Assembly: GCA_022376515.1 (NCBI GenBank)
Contig: WTXI01000138.1
Span: 34,639 to 98,638 of the forward strand
Direction: 5' to 3'
DNA length: 64,000 bases
Origin: Lactifluus volemus
Taxonomy: Eukaryota; Basidiomycota; Agaricomycetes; Russulales; Russulaceae
Position 1 is the stretch's first letter; each line of letters begins with the position of its first letter. A program made the position numbers and the translations under genes. A model generated the notes under the pieces. It saw only the letters and a list, made by a program, of their open reading frames with translations. It did not search any database and was not told the origin of the DNA. Below are positions 46,760 to 58,000 of this stretch, piece after piece.

Positions 46760-47330
46760 AATGGTTCCACCAGCCTTGGTGAAACAGCCCTGGCAGGGGT
46801 GGGGGCTGCAGGGCCATGGGGAGGAGGTGGTGGTGGAGGTGCAGGGGAGGGCGTGGGGCATGGGAGCCACAAGAGAATGCACTGGGCATGGGAGGAGGCA
46901 CGTGCCCATGGGAAGTGCAGGAGAAGGTGTGCAGCATGGGAGGAGGTGTGGGAAGCATGGGAAGCGTATGAGGAGGAGGCACAAGGCGTGCGGGAGGTGC
47001 ATGTGGCACAGGATGCGCAGGAGGTGCGCAGGCAGTGGTGCAGGAGATGGTGATCCAGGCAGCAGAGGTGGCAGCACTGGAGGAGGAGGAGGTGATGAAA
47101 AAAAGTCAGCATGCATTGGGGTGGGGCAGGCAGTGTAACAACATACCAGGGAAGAGGTGGAGAAGGCATCGGTGTAGGCAGCATGACACCGTGGACCACC
47201 CCATCCAGGAGGCATGCAATGCAGAGGAGGTGAAAGCAGGAGGTGGCACAGGTGCAGGAGGCACAGGATGATGTGGCAGAGGCAGAGGAGGCGGAGGGGG
47301 ATGTGGACGACAAAAGGGAGAGAAGGAAAA
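46760..47330. repeat. GGAGG/GGTG-rich minisatellite-like tract
   Basis: The plus strand is built from imperfect GGAGG, GTGGTG, GGTGCA and GGCATGGGAG units; both strands appear open in several frames only because of this composition. I read it as low-complexity DNA rather than a gene. Confidence 0.65.
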
Positions 47331-47648
47331 TCAAAGAAGAAAAAGAAATGTCAGTGTGAGAAGTCAAAAAAAACAAACACGCAATGCACTGTTGACCATG
47401 CTTACAAAGGCATGGGAGAGTGACAGGCTACCAAAGGGCAGCGACAGAGAAGCAGGTGCGGCAAAGAGAGAGAGGACAGTGAGAAGGGGGGACGCAGCAA
47501 CAGAGGGGGGAAAGCAAACATGTCACTGGCTCTGGCTTTCGTATTGACTTTGAGCTGGGCTGCCATAACACTAGCTACAAATGGTAATTGTAAAACATCA
47601 CATGACTTTGTTTGGCTGTTGTCTGGGGGAGAGGTGGGCCAGCCACTT

Positions 47649-48077
47649 ACATTGGCCTCCATCTTCAGTCAAATGACTTCAGGTTCTGTGAACATCAACA
47701 TGCCAGCAAAAGGGGAGTTTCTTGTGTGTAGCGCATGCATCTAAGCAATGGTTAGGAGGCACCATGCCTTGACAGATTAAAGTGATGCACCTTAAGATTG
47801 TTCAAACCAGAATACCAGCCAGATTTTGCTGTCAGGGTAACACCAACTAAAACCACATATTGTAGGCTTTTGTTCAATGTTGGTGTTACCCTGACAGCAA
47901 AATCTGGCTGGTATTCTGGTTTGAACAATCTTAAGGTGTGTCACTTTAATCTGTCAAGGCATGGTGCCTCCTAATCATTACTTAGATGCATGCACTACAC
48001 ACAAGAAACTCCCCTTTTGCTGGCATGTTGATGTTCATGGAACCCAAAGTCATTCAACTGAAGATGGAGGCCAATGT
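47649..48077. repeat. Near-perfect 198-bp inverted repeat with 32-bp loop
   Basis: The left arm (47649-47847) and right arm (47880-48077) are reverse complements with only a few mismatches, from ACATTGGCCTCC at the outer end to GGTAACACCAAC at the loop. The loop (47848-47879) reads TAAAACCACATATTGTAGGC onward. A transcript through it would form a long double-stranded RNA hairpin. The outer ends coincide with the element's TIR sequence, so it may be two element ends joined head to head. Confidence 0.9.
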
Positions 48078-48084
48078 GAGTCAT

Positions 48085-49375
48085 GATTCCTTCTTGGTCT
48101 CTTACCACCATCACTGTTGATTTTTCCCATGATGACTTCCCCCCCCATTACACCCACTGCAACCCCCAGGTTTCAGTTTCCCCCTCCCCCTCCCTCAGTG
48201 GCACCTCCCCGGCCCCTCACAGGAACACAGCTCCCGCTCGAGCCCCTGTCAAGACCGCAGGACGAGATTGGCCCTTCCAATTCTCATGAATTTTCACCTT
48301 CACGGGTTTTCACCAAGACTCCCATTTCTCAGCCCATTCAAACGCCCGCCTTGGATACGTTGGCCGGTGGGGCAGAGCCCTCCCTCAAACCTCGCTACTT
48401 CCCTCCCGGGAAAAGGCTTGCAAAGAAGAAGGCACTCTCTGGGGATGATGAACTCTCCGTTTTTGACATCCTCAACACCTTTCGTCGTCGTTGGTTCCTT
48501 TCTGTGGACAACCTCAGGGCCAATGCCCTCTCTGCCCAAAAGGCAGTGGACGGAAAAATTTCTTGGGTTGAGTTCGCTCCCCAGTTCCACGCTCACCTGG
48601 TCAAGTGCGCTGTCGCGCTTGTGCCTCGCCCCATCGATAAGGTGAAAAAGGTGATGTTCGGATATATCTTAGAGCTTCTTAACGGGGAAGGCCCTCAAGC
48701 CTTTTTCGATCTCTCAAAAGGCCAGCAGAGAGCTACGCAGGCCCAAAAGGAGAAGAGGCGACTCTCACGGAAAAGGAACTGCGCATCGAGGCGAGATTGC
48801 CGAAAAGCGGCCGAAGAAGCTGTTAATGGCAGACCACAACGGCAATGCCCAACTTGCGGACGGAAGTTCGCGTCCCGCAAAGCTGCGAAGCGACACCGAT
48901 GCCCTATTTCCATGGAGGAGAGCGGAAAGAGTGGGGATGCAAAAGGCAAGGGTAGAACCTCCGCCCACGCTAGGCCGGACAAGCCAGGCCCCCCTAACCC
49001 TCCCACTGTCCCCTCTAACATGGTCACTCCATTGGCCACCACTGCCCTGCAAACTGCGACGACGCTCAAGACTAAAGCTCCGAAGAAAAAGAAGAAGCAA
49101 AGTGCCTACAAACGGCTGAACACTCCATCCAGCGCTGTCGAGGTGGCATCAACAGGTCCCGCCCTGCTCCGCACTTTGGTCAGAGAGTTTGCGTCCGACC
49201 AGCGTTCCGAGGGTACCTCCGACCGACGTTCGACTCGGCTTAACACTGAGAAGAAGCGAAGGACCAGGAGAGGGCTAATGGACTCAGTAACGTGACAGGA
49301 CTTGAGTAGTGGTACTGTCAGGACTTGAACGCGGTCTATAGGATGTGTGTACCCTGAAATCGCTTAATAAAAGTT

Positions 49376-49406
<31 letters not shown>
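48085..49406 (+). mobile_element. Poly(A)-tailed retro-insertion with 12-bp target-site duplication
   Basis: AATGTGAGTCAT occurs at 48073-48084 and again at 49407-49418, directly flanking the insertion. The 3' end has an AATAAA signal near 49366 followed by a run of about 28 A (49381-49408). The uninterrupted form of the target is present in inverted orientation at 46410-46450, giving an internal empty-site reference. These are hallmarks of target-primed reverse transcription. The insertion contains one open frame and no reverse transcriptase, so it is a non-autonomous element or a processed retrocopy. Confidence 0.88.
48129..49295 (+). CDS. C2H2-finger, proline- and lysine-rich protein of the retro-insertion
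   Basis: An uninterrupted frame of 388 codons, start ATG 48129. The N-terminus is proline rich (PPPPPSVAPPRP); the middle has a folded-looking block (DILNTFRRRWFLSVDNLRAN, IDKVKKVMFGYILELL). A single C2H2 finger CPTCGRKFASRKAAKRHRC lies at about residues 235-255. The C-terminus is basic (KAPKKKKKQS). No introns are present, fitting reverse transcription from a spliced mRNA or an element-encoded ORF. Single N-terminal C2H2 fingers occur in some LINE proteins, but no endonuclease or reverse transcriptase follows here. The full frame suggests recent insertion. Function unknown. Confidence 0.65.
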   Translation: MMTSPPITPTATPRFQFPPPPPSVAPPRPLTGTQLPLEPLSRPQDEIGPSNSHEFSPSRVFTKTPISQPIQTPALDTLAGGAEPSLKPRYFPPGKRLAKKKALSGDDELSVFDILNTFRRRWFLSVDNLRANALSAQKAVDGKISWVEFAPQFHAHLVKCAVALVPRPIDKVKKVMFGYILELLNGEGPQAFFDLSKGQQRATQAQKEKRRLSRKRNCASRRDCRKAAEEAVNGRPQRQCPTCGRKFASRKAAKRHRCPISMEESGKSGDAKGKGRTSAHARPDKPGPPNPPTVPSNMVTPLATTALQTATTLKTKAPKKKKKQSAYKRLNTPSSAVEVASTGPALLRTLVREFASDQRSEGTSDRRSTRLNTEKKRRTRRGLMDSVT

Positions 49407-49408
<2 letters not shown>

Positions 49409-49468
49409 TGTGAGTCATCCATCTTGGTGTGGATTGGATGATTTTCACCCACCTTGTAGAGTGGACTG

Positions 49469-49789
49469 GAGCTTGCAGACATTAAAGCTCAGTATAACTC
49501 CTACATTGCTGTCCATGAGATCAGTGTATACAATCCTGTATCTGTCATGTCTGCACTCAAGGAATCTGAAATCAAGAATTTTCAGGTTGCAACAGGTTTG
49601 CCAACCACAATCATTTTGTTAATCAACTTAGCAGCACTATAGGTGAATTCCCTCTATTAAACAGAAAGTTTCCAGGCAATTATCTCCATGTTATTGAGGA
49701 TCCTCTGACTGGGGCAGAGATTGAGTTTGACCTTGAGATTGCTGCTGCTGTTGTTGCTGTTGCTGTTGCTGACTTTGATCCATACTGAT
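49469..49789 (+). pseudogene. Internal fragment of an AAA-ATPase-like (PF09820-type) gene
   Basis: The plus strand encodes ADIKAQYNSYIAVHEISVYN, PVSVMSALKESEIKNF, VATG, which resembles the conserved YNPxSVxxAL...FWVxTG block of the fungal AAA-ATPase-like family. A further coding-like stretch follows in another frame (EFPLLNRKFPGN, EIEFDLEIAAAVV) and stops at 49789. In protein order it precedes the fragment at 46046-46345, but it lies on the opposite strand. One base is probably missing near 49602. Confidence 0.5.
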
Positions 49790-50039
49790 GCAAAGATACC
49801 TGGTCAGGACACCAGTGCTATAATCCATGACATATAAGATTTAGAGCGTGACTTAAGATGATGATGGAACAGAAGAAAGAGATTAGATTAGTCAAGGTTC
49901 ACAACTTATACATCAAATGGTTACTAAGATAAGGACCGGAGTGGCGTGACGTCGGAGTTAACCGCAGTACTCCTCCTCGCCGCGGAGGGTAGCTTTGCTT
50001 AGACCCAGGAACCCCAGCCGAACTTAAAGCAGGGTCGGA
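49790..50039. other. Short spacer, nothing recognised
   Basis: No gene seen between the AAA-ATPase-like fragment and the inverted NLR2 copy. Confidence 0.4.
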
Positions 50040-51330
50040 TGTCACTCTCTTGACCGGACATGGTCATCCCAATGATTGGCGGCATATTGAGCAAGGGGAA
50101 AGTCGCCAAAGAGCACCTGCGTGAGCTCCTCAACACGGAGTGGTCGAATCGAAACCGTGAGACATTGCAAGAGGCGATATGCATGGTCTCGATTCGCACT
50201 GTCGATGGACTTCAAAATCTGTTCATACGCCTGGTCCAGAGTTTCGGGCAATTCAGGAAGAGCGCGTGGCAAATCTTGCGCAAGAGTGCTGCAGCAATTG
50301 TAGTTGGCAATAAGCCAATTTAAACCGTTAGACGGGATAAATAAGTATATCAATCATGGAAAGCGACGAACTTACACTCCATCAGCTTTCTTGCTGAGCG
50401 TATCAGCAACCAGCCTCTTATCCTTCTCCGACCAAATCCCCATCTTGGGGTCCGAGTAAACCGCAGAGTAGATGTAGTCGATAATGTCTTGCTTGTGTCC
50501 ACGTTGCTTGTGAAGGGAGACAGACAGCGTTGTTAGATCCTTGAGGGCATCGACCTCTGGCCGACTGGTCGCACAAATGTGCAAATTCGACAGGCGATAG
50601 CCAACAAGCTCCTCGATAAAGTTAAGGACTTGCTGCCGTGCAGGTGTGTCCGGACATTCATCGACCCCATCTATGATCAAGTAAACAGAGTGAGCAGAGT
50701 GTGAGAGCATGTTTTTCAAGCATCTTGTTAATTTATGGTTGCAGAGTTTGTCGGAAAAGTCATCAGACTGAGTGGAAAGCTGGAGTAGAGGGGAACGAAG
50801 TAAGCTGTTGCAGCTTTGCCTGCTTTCGTCCCGGAAGTCTTGCATTGCGAAGGGCCATGACGTGCTTGACTATTGAAGAATTGCGAGTCAATATGGGTAG
50901 CGATGGTCGATAACCACCCACCAGAGAATACTTTTCCCTGAGCCCGCTATAAAGAAAGTGACGATGAGATGAGATGCGGTCACGGCGGGGTGCAATTACA
51001 ACATACGTTTGCCATGAATCCATAGGAGGCCCGGGGAAGGAGTCGACTTCCATTTGTTGAAGACACGGTCCCCGAAGAACCACACGGCTATGCTCTTGTG
51101 GTGCGCGGGAAGATGCAACAAGAACTACAAAGTCGGTTTTCTCCACCTAACCCATCAATAAATCGAGATTGCGAGTCTTTCAATTGGTGTAGCTATTGAA
51201 AAAAGGGGAGAGTCGGGAGACATGTATTTGTAGAGATGATGAGATTGGAAGCCGGGGAGGGAAGGAGGCCATGAGGTCTTCCAAGTACTCGCTGACGCCA
51301 TGGAATTAAATGTCGTGAGAGCCGGGAGGA
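50040..51330 (-). pseudogene. Inverted, deleted copy of NLR2
   Basis: On the minus strand this is almost identical to 42840-44450 of NLR2: SFDFRDESRQ-like start, YLIIDGVDECPD, CATSRPEVDAL and LLQCLTVSIRPLRVEELTQ. Compared with NLR2 it lacks a block of about 60 bp after DKL (SHLHSLYEDSK region) and about 300 bp between LTQVL and GDFPLAQYAANHW. It ends before the ankyrins. The acceptor of the third intron is changed from CTAACAG to CTAACGG (near 50320), and the first coding segment is inverted. It cannot encode a working receptor. The near identity indicates a recent duplication. Confidence 0.88.
51113..51176 (+). other. 64-bp micro-inversion containing the NLR2-copy start codon
   Basis: Within the minus-strand NLR2 copy, this segment runs in the opposite orientation. 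On the plus strand it reads ATGCAACAAGAACTACAAAG ... GATTGCGAGT, which matches 42946-43012 of NLR2 in sense. The sequence on both sides matches NLR2 on the minus strand, so only this piece is flipped. The inversion moves the start codon to the wrong strand. Confidence 0.88.
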
Positions 51331-51469
51331 CGGCCAGTGTCAGCGGAGGTGGACGTCGGGTCCTCGGATCAGGGCAAGAAGCCAGGGATTTGAAACCGAT
51401 ATCAAGGTTTGGTACTATAAGGGAAATAGAGGCTTGCGAGGATAGATTCTTCGCTACCCAATTCATTCC

Positions 51470-51792
51470 ACAGGGGATACTCGTAAATACATTACAGGCT
51501 CATAACGACCGTAGCCAGGGTGAGTAGTAAAGAAACAGACACTGCGGGAATGAGAATTCAGCCATGTCCCGGGGTTGATGTCGTTGAGGGTCTAGAAGTC
51601 GCGATCGGAAGTGGGCTAAATGGCGCGGCCCTCGCAAGATATGGTGAAATGATGAAAAAGACCAGGATGATATCTCAGAACAAGGAGGAAAGAAACTACT
51701 CAGTAGGTCATCATAAGTTGCAGCGCGTGCTGCAAAGAATGGTGTGGACGCGTCGTAGAGTACGATGGGCAGTGTCATAAGAAGAGGCAAAG
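51470..51792 (-). CDS. Possible small minus-strand gene, low confidence
   Basis: A minus-strand Met near 51792 begins MSLPLLMTLPIVLYDASTPF followed by AARAATYDDLL. After a plausible intron, a second coding-like stretch TLNDINPGTWLNSHSRSVCF and TTHPGYGRYEP appears near 51570-51490. I could not join the two with a fully convincing splice. The 3' end runs into the duplicated NLR2 segment, so the gene may be truncated by it. Family not recognised. Confidence 0.3.
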
Positions 51793-51848
51793 ACATCAGA
51801 AACCGAAGAGAGGGATCAGGCGCGGAAAGGCAAGCAAGCGCCGAGAGG

Positions 51849-51900
51849 TTACACGTGTTGCGATAATAAGTTACACGTGATATATACGCGGTCACATGAC
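51849..51900. promoter_or_regulatory. Twin TTACACGTG motifs in the divergent promoter of the PH scaffold gene
   Basis: TTACACGTG occurs twice, about 22 bp apart, followed by a TATA-like GATATATACG and TCACATGAC. CACGTG is the core of bHLH E-boxes. The motifs lie about 150 bp upstream of the ATG at 52028. Confidence 0.5.
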
Positions 51901-52027
51901 ATAAAGCGATGAAGATGTTCGAATTTTTAGTGTGTTCGAGTTTATGTTGTGGCACAGACAACTTGTCTATCACACTTCTTCGCAACACATGTACTAACCC
52001 TTCCGAATATTCTCTCACATTTTATTC

Positions 52028-55000
52028 ATGACAAGCTACTCATCCGACGCGTCGAGATCGGGGGCTCGCTCCCCACTCTTCGGCACTGCAACTTTTTCAA
52101 CATTGACTCCATCTGAATCTTCTCCGACCAGGTATTCCCGTTCTTCACGTTCAGGTGAGATTTCATCTTTCTTTCAATCTACTTGCCCAAAATATTGTCC
52201 CTAAATATTTTCTCTGATGGGTAATATTATGCAACCAACTCTTCGGTCATTTCTTTTTGTGATTTCTTTGCTAATGCATTCCGTCAGGGATATCTTCCGA
52301 TGATAGCGACCTCTCAGGAAACGACATGCGTCGTATTACAGTTTCTCCCTCGCCTCCTGACAGACATTCTGGCTCAGACTTGTCCTATTGGTCTGAGGAC
52401 AACTCGATTCAGGACGCAGCTGAGGTCGAGGAAGCTTTGAGCGCACTCGACAATGAACTGGACCAGACAGAGGATGCCCTTACCGAGTGGTCGCGTGGAT
52501 CCTCCATCACACCATCCTCATATCTGAGCGGTTCTGCGTCATCCCCGTCTTTCACCACAGAGTCCAGTTACATACCGTTCACAAATACCTTGCGCGACGG
52601 TCGCATTCTTAGTACCATTACAGAACGTACTGAAAATCCGTCCACGCGCCCTACCTCACATAATCTCTCAGTACCCGGGTCTCGGCCTGTTTCCGACGCT
52701 ATCAGGCGTTCCGCTGCATCACATCACTCGAGAGGCGTTAGTGAACCTGGGCCGAGTGTCGGCACTCCGAGCCGTCGCACGGGGGACCTCATTGCGTTCT
52801 TCGAGGATAAATCATCGTCTGATAGCTCCGCGCGTCCCTACTCCCCCCATAGTCATCGGAGGGTTGGTTCTGTGCCTTCTGGTCCTCGGTCTCCCAGTCC
52901 CTACACGCAACCAAGCCAATCAATCCCGACGTTCGCCTCCACAACCTATGGGTATGGTAGCTCCAATGGCTCGCGCCCATCTTCGCCCAGTAAAAGCTCG
53001 ATCTCTCAGTCGCAATCATATACGTCTGGCACGCCACCACATTCCTTCCTCTCCCCTCCCCGCAGTAGTACCACTGAATTTGACTCTGGCCTTACCTCAA
53101 GTGCAACACCTACCACCTTGAACACGTTTACTCCTTCGTATACCGCCACCAGTACAAGTGTTACCACGCAAGGTACTTCGCTCAGACGACCACCAACGTT
53201 GCCGCGTTCATCGCTGAGCTCAATGCGCAACATTGTTGCGGCATGGAAAAGCCGCTCTCCCTCAATTGACGAGTCATCGCAGTTTAGTCACGACAAATCT
53301 TCTAGTGACTTGACGCCAGAGGAGGGATTTTTCAGCATACGGCGTCGGGAAGGGAGAGAAAGGACTTTGATGGGTGGTGAATCTGCCCCTGGTCCTTCCC
53401 GTTATCAGGAAGACGTCGACATACCTAGTAGTCCAAGGACAAGTACCTCTCTTGCATCGAGTGGGATCGTGCCTCCACCATTTGATCTTACCGAATTGGG
53501 AACATTTGCCAAAGGCAGCCAAGAGGTGGGTCCGACTTCTCTGATCCCGATCGATGGTTCGATCGCTTCAAAATGATCTATTTGTCTCTCCTTGCTTGCC
53601 TTTTGTCTTTGTACGTCTGGGCTAATTCCTTACCCCACCAGCCGTTGCGCATCGGACTTCTATGGTATCTCAACGTCCACGCGCCTCCTCCGTACCGGTG
53701 GCAAAGATGTCAAGCTGTCCTGTATCCCAACATGCTCTTACTCTCCTGGATTGCCCAAGGCGGTGGGCGCGGGATCGTAACTTTGGATCTGCTCAACTGC
53801 ACGGAGGTCCGCTCCGTTGCTTCACCCACCCATCCGAGTGCACAAGATGATGTTGGCACGATTGCCGCCAGAGTCCAGACTGCAAGCGCCCAGGCAGAAG
53901 GCTTTGGAGAGTTAGGCTTGATGGAAACACTGTGCCCGTTTCAACTATTTTACAGCGATGGTGTGGAGCGGTTAGGTGCTGAGTCTGCGAGAGAGCGCGT
54001 GCGCTGGGTTAGCGCCATTTGGTATGTTCCACGATGTTTTTGTTTCATGAGTTGACCAGCTCTTCAGGGAGGTGCTGGATCGCTCAGTCACGGTGCCTGA
54101 TCGTTCTGAAACTCAGTCGCCTACCGGTTCTATGCGTACGATCCAGTCGATCGTGAGCTCCAGTACACACTCCGGCTCTATGGTGTCTGGCTCCCGCTCG
54201 ACAACATTCGTCCCTCCTGTAGACACCATTCCTGATCTTTCCGATTTTCAATCACTATCCGGGTCTAGTTCTGCATCTCTATCACGCCAACCGTCACTGC
54301 GTTCGCGCACTGTTGATGATGCCGCAATCTCCAACCAGACTCTCACCTACCCCGGAGACCCACGCGTAATTGCGCCCAGTCGCAGCAGCTCTCTGCGTCG
54401 TACAACTTCCATGGCTGACCTCGGTGAAGAATTCGAATCGGCCCTGAGACGAGCCAAAGACGCACGACCTGGATTGGGCTTTGGTCTTGGACTCGCGGGT
54501 GCCATCATTGGGGAGGGTTCGCCTGTTACCGTGTCAAGCGGACCGACGCTCCGGCGCGATGTCATTGTCACGCCACCACCTAGCGCTGGTCGTGGTTCTC
54601 GTGCACGGCCTGCAGGCTCGGAGTCCGCAACTTCAGTTTCAGATGATGCCTTCTTTTCGTCTGAAACAAGGACTAGCGAAGGTCAATCCACATTCCGCTC
54701 TCTATCCCCCTTTCCACCAGGCATCCAGTTTAGAAGCCCGCGCACCGAGACTAGCTCGGCCGTTCCCACCGACGAGACCTCAGGCTCTGGAACAGTGGTG
54801 CCACCTGCGCATCGAGGCGATGGTACCTCCCATCTTGGTGATATTCAAGGCTCGGCCTTCAAACCTTCTGGGGCTAGAGGCCTCACTCGATCGCGTGCTG
54901 TAAGGACAAGAGGGGGTAACGCGAGTTCTGTCAGCTATTCTACTTCGTCTCTCTCCGAGGCGGAGTCATTCTCGGACCAGGAGAATGCGTCAAATCGCAC

Positions 55001-58000
55001 CCATTCCCGATCTTATTCGGAGTACTCGCCAGGCGACGAGTTCAGCACCCTTGAGAGTTACTCTAGGTCAGCTTACACGAGGTCAGGTAGTGGCACACCT
55101 CTCCCGAGCTCGTCTTCCGAGCGGATTCCTGCCGAATCTGAGAGTGAACCGACAACAACAGCCACACCAACCAGCTCCACCCAGTATGAGACTGCTCGAT
55201 CACCCTCAATCATGTCCTTCGCCTCTCTGCCAAGCATACCGTCACTTTACGAGACTGCTGAACTCTGCTCGACTGAATCTGAGACCACTCAGAGCGTTTC
55301 TTCCCAAGATCTAGCTAAAGCAAGCCCCACCGTCGAGTCTGTGTCGGACTACATCACAGCGCCGGTTTGCGAGAGTGAGCCGGCGTCACCATATGCAACT
55401 GCAGAGATTTGTCCGACAGAAGTGTCGACTGAATACGATGATGCGGAGTGTCGTTGCAAACCGGAAAAGGTTGAAGATACTCAAGTTATGGAGCCCGAGC
55501 CCGAGCCAATTCCCGGCGTTCGCGTCGCGACTCCACCGATTGAAGAGGCTGCTCCAGTCATTTCCCGACCCGTTGAGGAGGGTGTTCGGGTTGTTGGTCC
55601 TCCTCAACCTACTAGAGAGCCCACAGAGCCTATTCCAGAGCCGCCGGGTATCATCGTAGTGCCTGGGTCTCCACGGGAGCAGCTCTCCACCGTCAGTTCT
55701 CCTTCCGACATGTCGCCCATCTCTTCGAGGATAACCGCCACCAGAGACGTCCCGCGGTCAGAGTCTGTATTGAGCTCTTCTCCCTCCTCCATCCGGTCGT
55801 CTGAGCGGTCTGCAGCGGTACCGCCGCCTCCTGCTCCTGCTTCAAGACCTATCACTCCCGCTCCACCGTATTTACCTGGTCCTTCGCCGATTCGCAGCCC
55901 TGAGACGCTACCCACGACTTCATCAATCAGCGACGTAAGGCTTCCTCACGTACCCACCAGTCCTTCAATTCGAGAGTCCTTGTGGGCTCCAGAAACAGAT
56001 GACACATACGAATCCTCCGTACTACGGGCTTCCCCTTCGGTGCAGTCCATAGCGTTTCCTGAAGGTCCAGATATCTCGTTCGATACGTCTTTTTTGCGGC
56101 CCACAGCTTCTGCATACACTTCTCAAGAACCAAGCCGGCTGAGTACGATTGACGAGAGCCCTTCAAGCGAGTCACCGTCAATCAGTTATTCATCGTCGTC
56201 ACCATCCGTCACGCCCACGCCCACGGCAAGTTTATCGGTATCATTCTCCACATCAGTCACTCCGTCTCCGTCTCTTCCTCCTACCGTGCCTTCTCCCTCA
56301 CTTCGAGCACCTTCTACCACACCGGTGCTGACACCTCTGCCGACACCTGATCGGGCTCCCGTTACTTTGACTAGGACGCCCTCCAGTGTATCGACAGTTT
56401 CTTCTATATCCCTGGGGTCGGACATTTTAGACAATGGGTCGCTATTTGACGAACCTATTTCAACGGTGCCGTCGCTTTTGTCAACGCATAGGACAACCGT
56501 CTCGAGAGCAGTACGTTCTTGCAAAGTATCATATAATAAGACTTACACCAAGTTGCAGATCTCACCTGCGGGTATTCCTCTGCCGAGGTCGCCTGCAATG
56601 ACAATATCCCCAGCGGCGAGTCTAAGTGTCAGCATTAGCAGTCCTCGTGGCAGCACACCATCCATATATTCCGACCTGGCCATGCCCTCAGAAGGAGCGC
56701 CTTCCGAGAGACCGAGCGTCATCGTTACAGATGACGTTAACCGTCTTCTCCAGTATCTTCATGGCCTGGAGGGCGACAGACAGCGCGACAATCAGGGAAT
56801 TCATGATCATCTTGGGGAACTTCAGAATGAACTTCGCGATCTCGCCGATTACATGCGCGAGAAGGAGGCACCTGAAGTAGTCCCTCCACCCGTTGAGCTA
56901 AAGGACCGTTCCGTTGGTGGGAGTAGCGTTGTATCTTGGCGTGAGCCCCGTGGTGCACCCGAGTACCCTACAAAGCCTCCTCCTGTGACTGAGAAGGCAA
57001 GCCCGCGACTCGTTCCCATTCCGTTGACACCCCCTCCGCGTAGCCCACGTTCTCCGAGTTCTTTAAGTTCTAGTATATCGTTCCTGTCGTCTCATCACTC
57101 GGATGACCTCAGCTTGATGGAATCTGAGCCGGTAGAGTCTGAGTCCTACGAGTCATCTTCGCCTATATCCTCTTCTTCTCCATCGTCATCACCACCCTCT
57201 TCGCGATCTAGCTCTCCGTCGGAGATCCTCCCCTTGACGCCTATATCACGTTCCCCTCCAACGTCAGGCGAATATCTTTCCCGGACTTCCGTATCCCCCA
57301 CACCGTCGGTGATCTCAAGCGCTACCATCAGGCCTACAGCTCCCGGTATAGATCGTGATGTCCTCAACCGCATCCGTGACGTACTGGATGCCGTCAAGGC
57401 ACAAGCTGACGCGTTGTGGGATGGACAATTATCGACAAATCATTTATTGGATGAGCTTCGCCAGCGCGTCCCTCGAGTGCCGGATAACGCGGACCTACTG
57501 GAAAGGTTAAAACGCATTGAGGACCTGATTAACAGGCTGGCAGAAGCGCCGAGACCTGCAAGACCTCCGACGCCTGAAGAGTCGCTATTCGATTCTGGCT
57601 CTGACACATCGACCGCGATCAGACGTCTTAAGGAAAGGTGGGACAGGCTGAGGCGAGAGACGCCGACACTCATGGCGCCGACACCATTAAGGCCACGAAC
57701 CTCCTTGGATGATATGATGGCAGAACTTCTTCGTCCTCCTCAACCTCCAACTGCTGTGCAAATTCAACCACCACCCGCATTCGTGCCCCTAAACTTCCGG
57801 CCTGATGCTCGTGGCCCACGACCTCGAAGTGCCAGTCCGACACTTCTTACCGAATTACTCCCGCTACGGCCGATTACTGTCCCAATTCCAGAACCTCTCA
57901 CTACACATGATATGGGTCGCAGGCCTCCGCGGCGGCCAGCAAGAATTCCCAGACCGCCGCCGAGTCCATTTCCTCCAGAGCCTCCTCCACGGCTTCCCTC

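Larger units (their letters stand above)
46376..49455. mobile_element. TIR-bounded composite element with nested retro-insertion
   Basis: The left end AAGGTGGGTGAAAATCATCC (46376) and the reverse complement of the right end (49455 leftward) are the same. About 70 bp of inverted repeat can be followed: 46376-46446 against 49455-49407 and then, across the retro-insertion, 48084-48055. Inside are a G-rich minisatellite (46760-47330), a large hairpin (47649-48077) and a poly(A)-tailed insertion (48085-49406). No transposase is recognised. AAA-ATPase-like fragments lie outside both ends in opposite orientations. Confidence 0.65.

Noticed and set aside
46732..47376. Long open frames on both strands of the G-rich tract (over 200 codons on the minus strand)
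   Set aside because: The product is a compositional run of Cys, Ser, Pro, His and Leu produced by the GGAGG/GGTG repeat; several frames are open at once, and there is no protein-like block.
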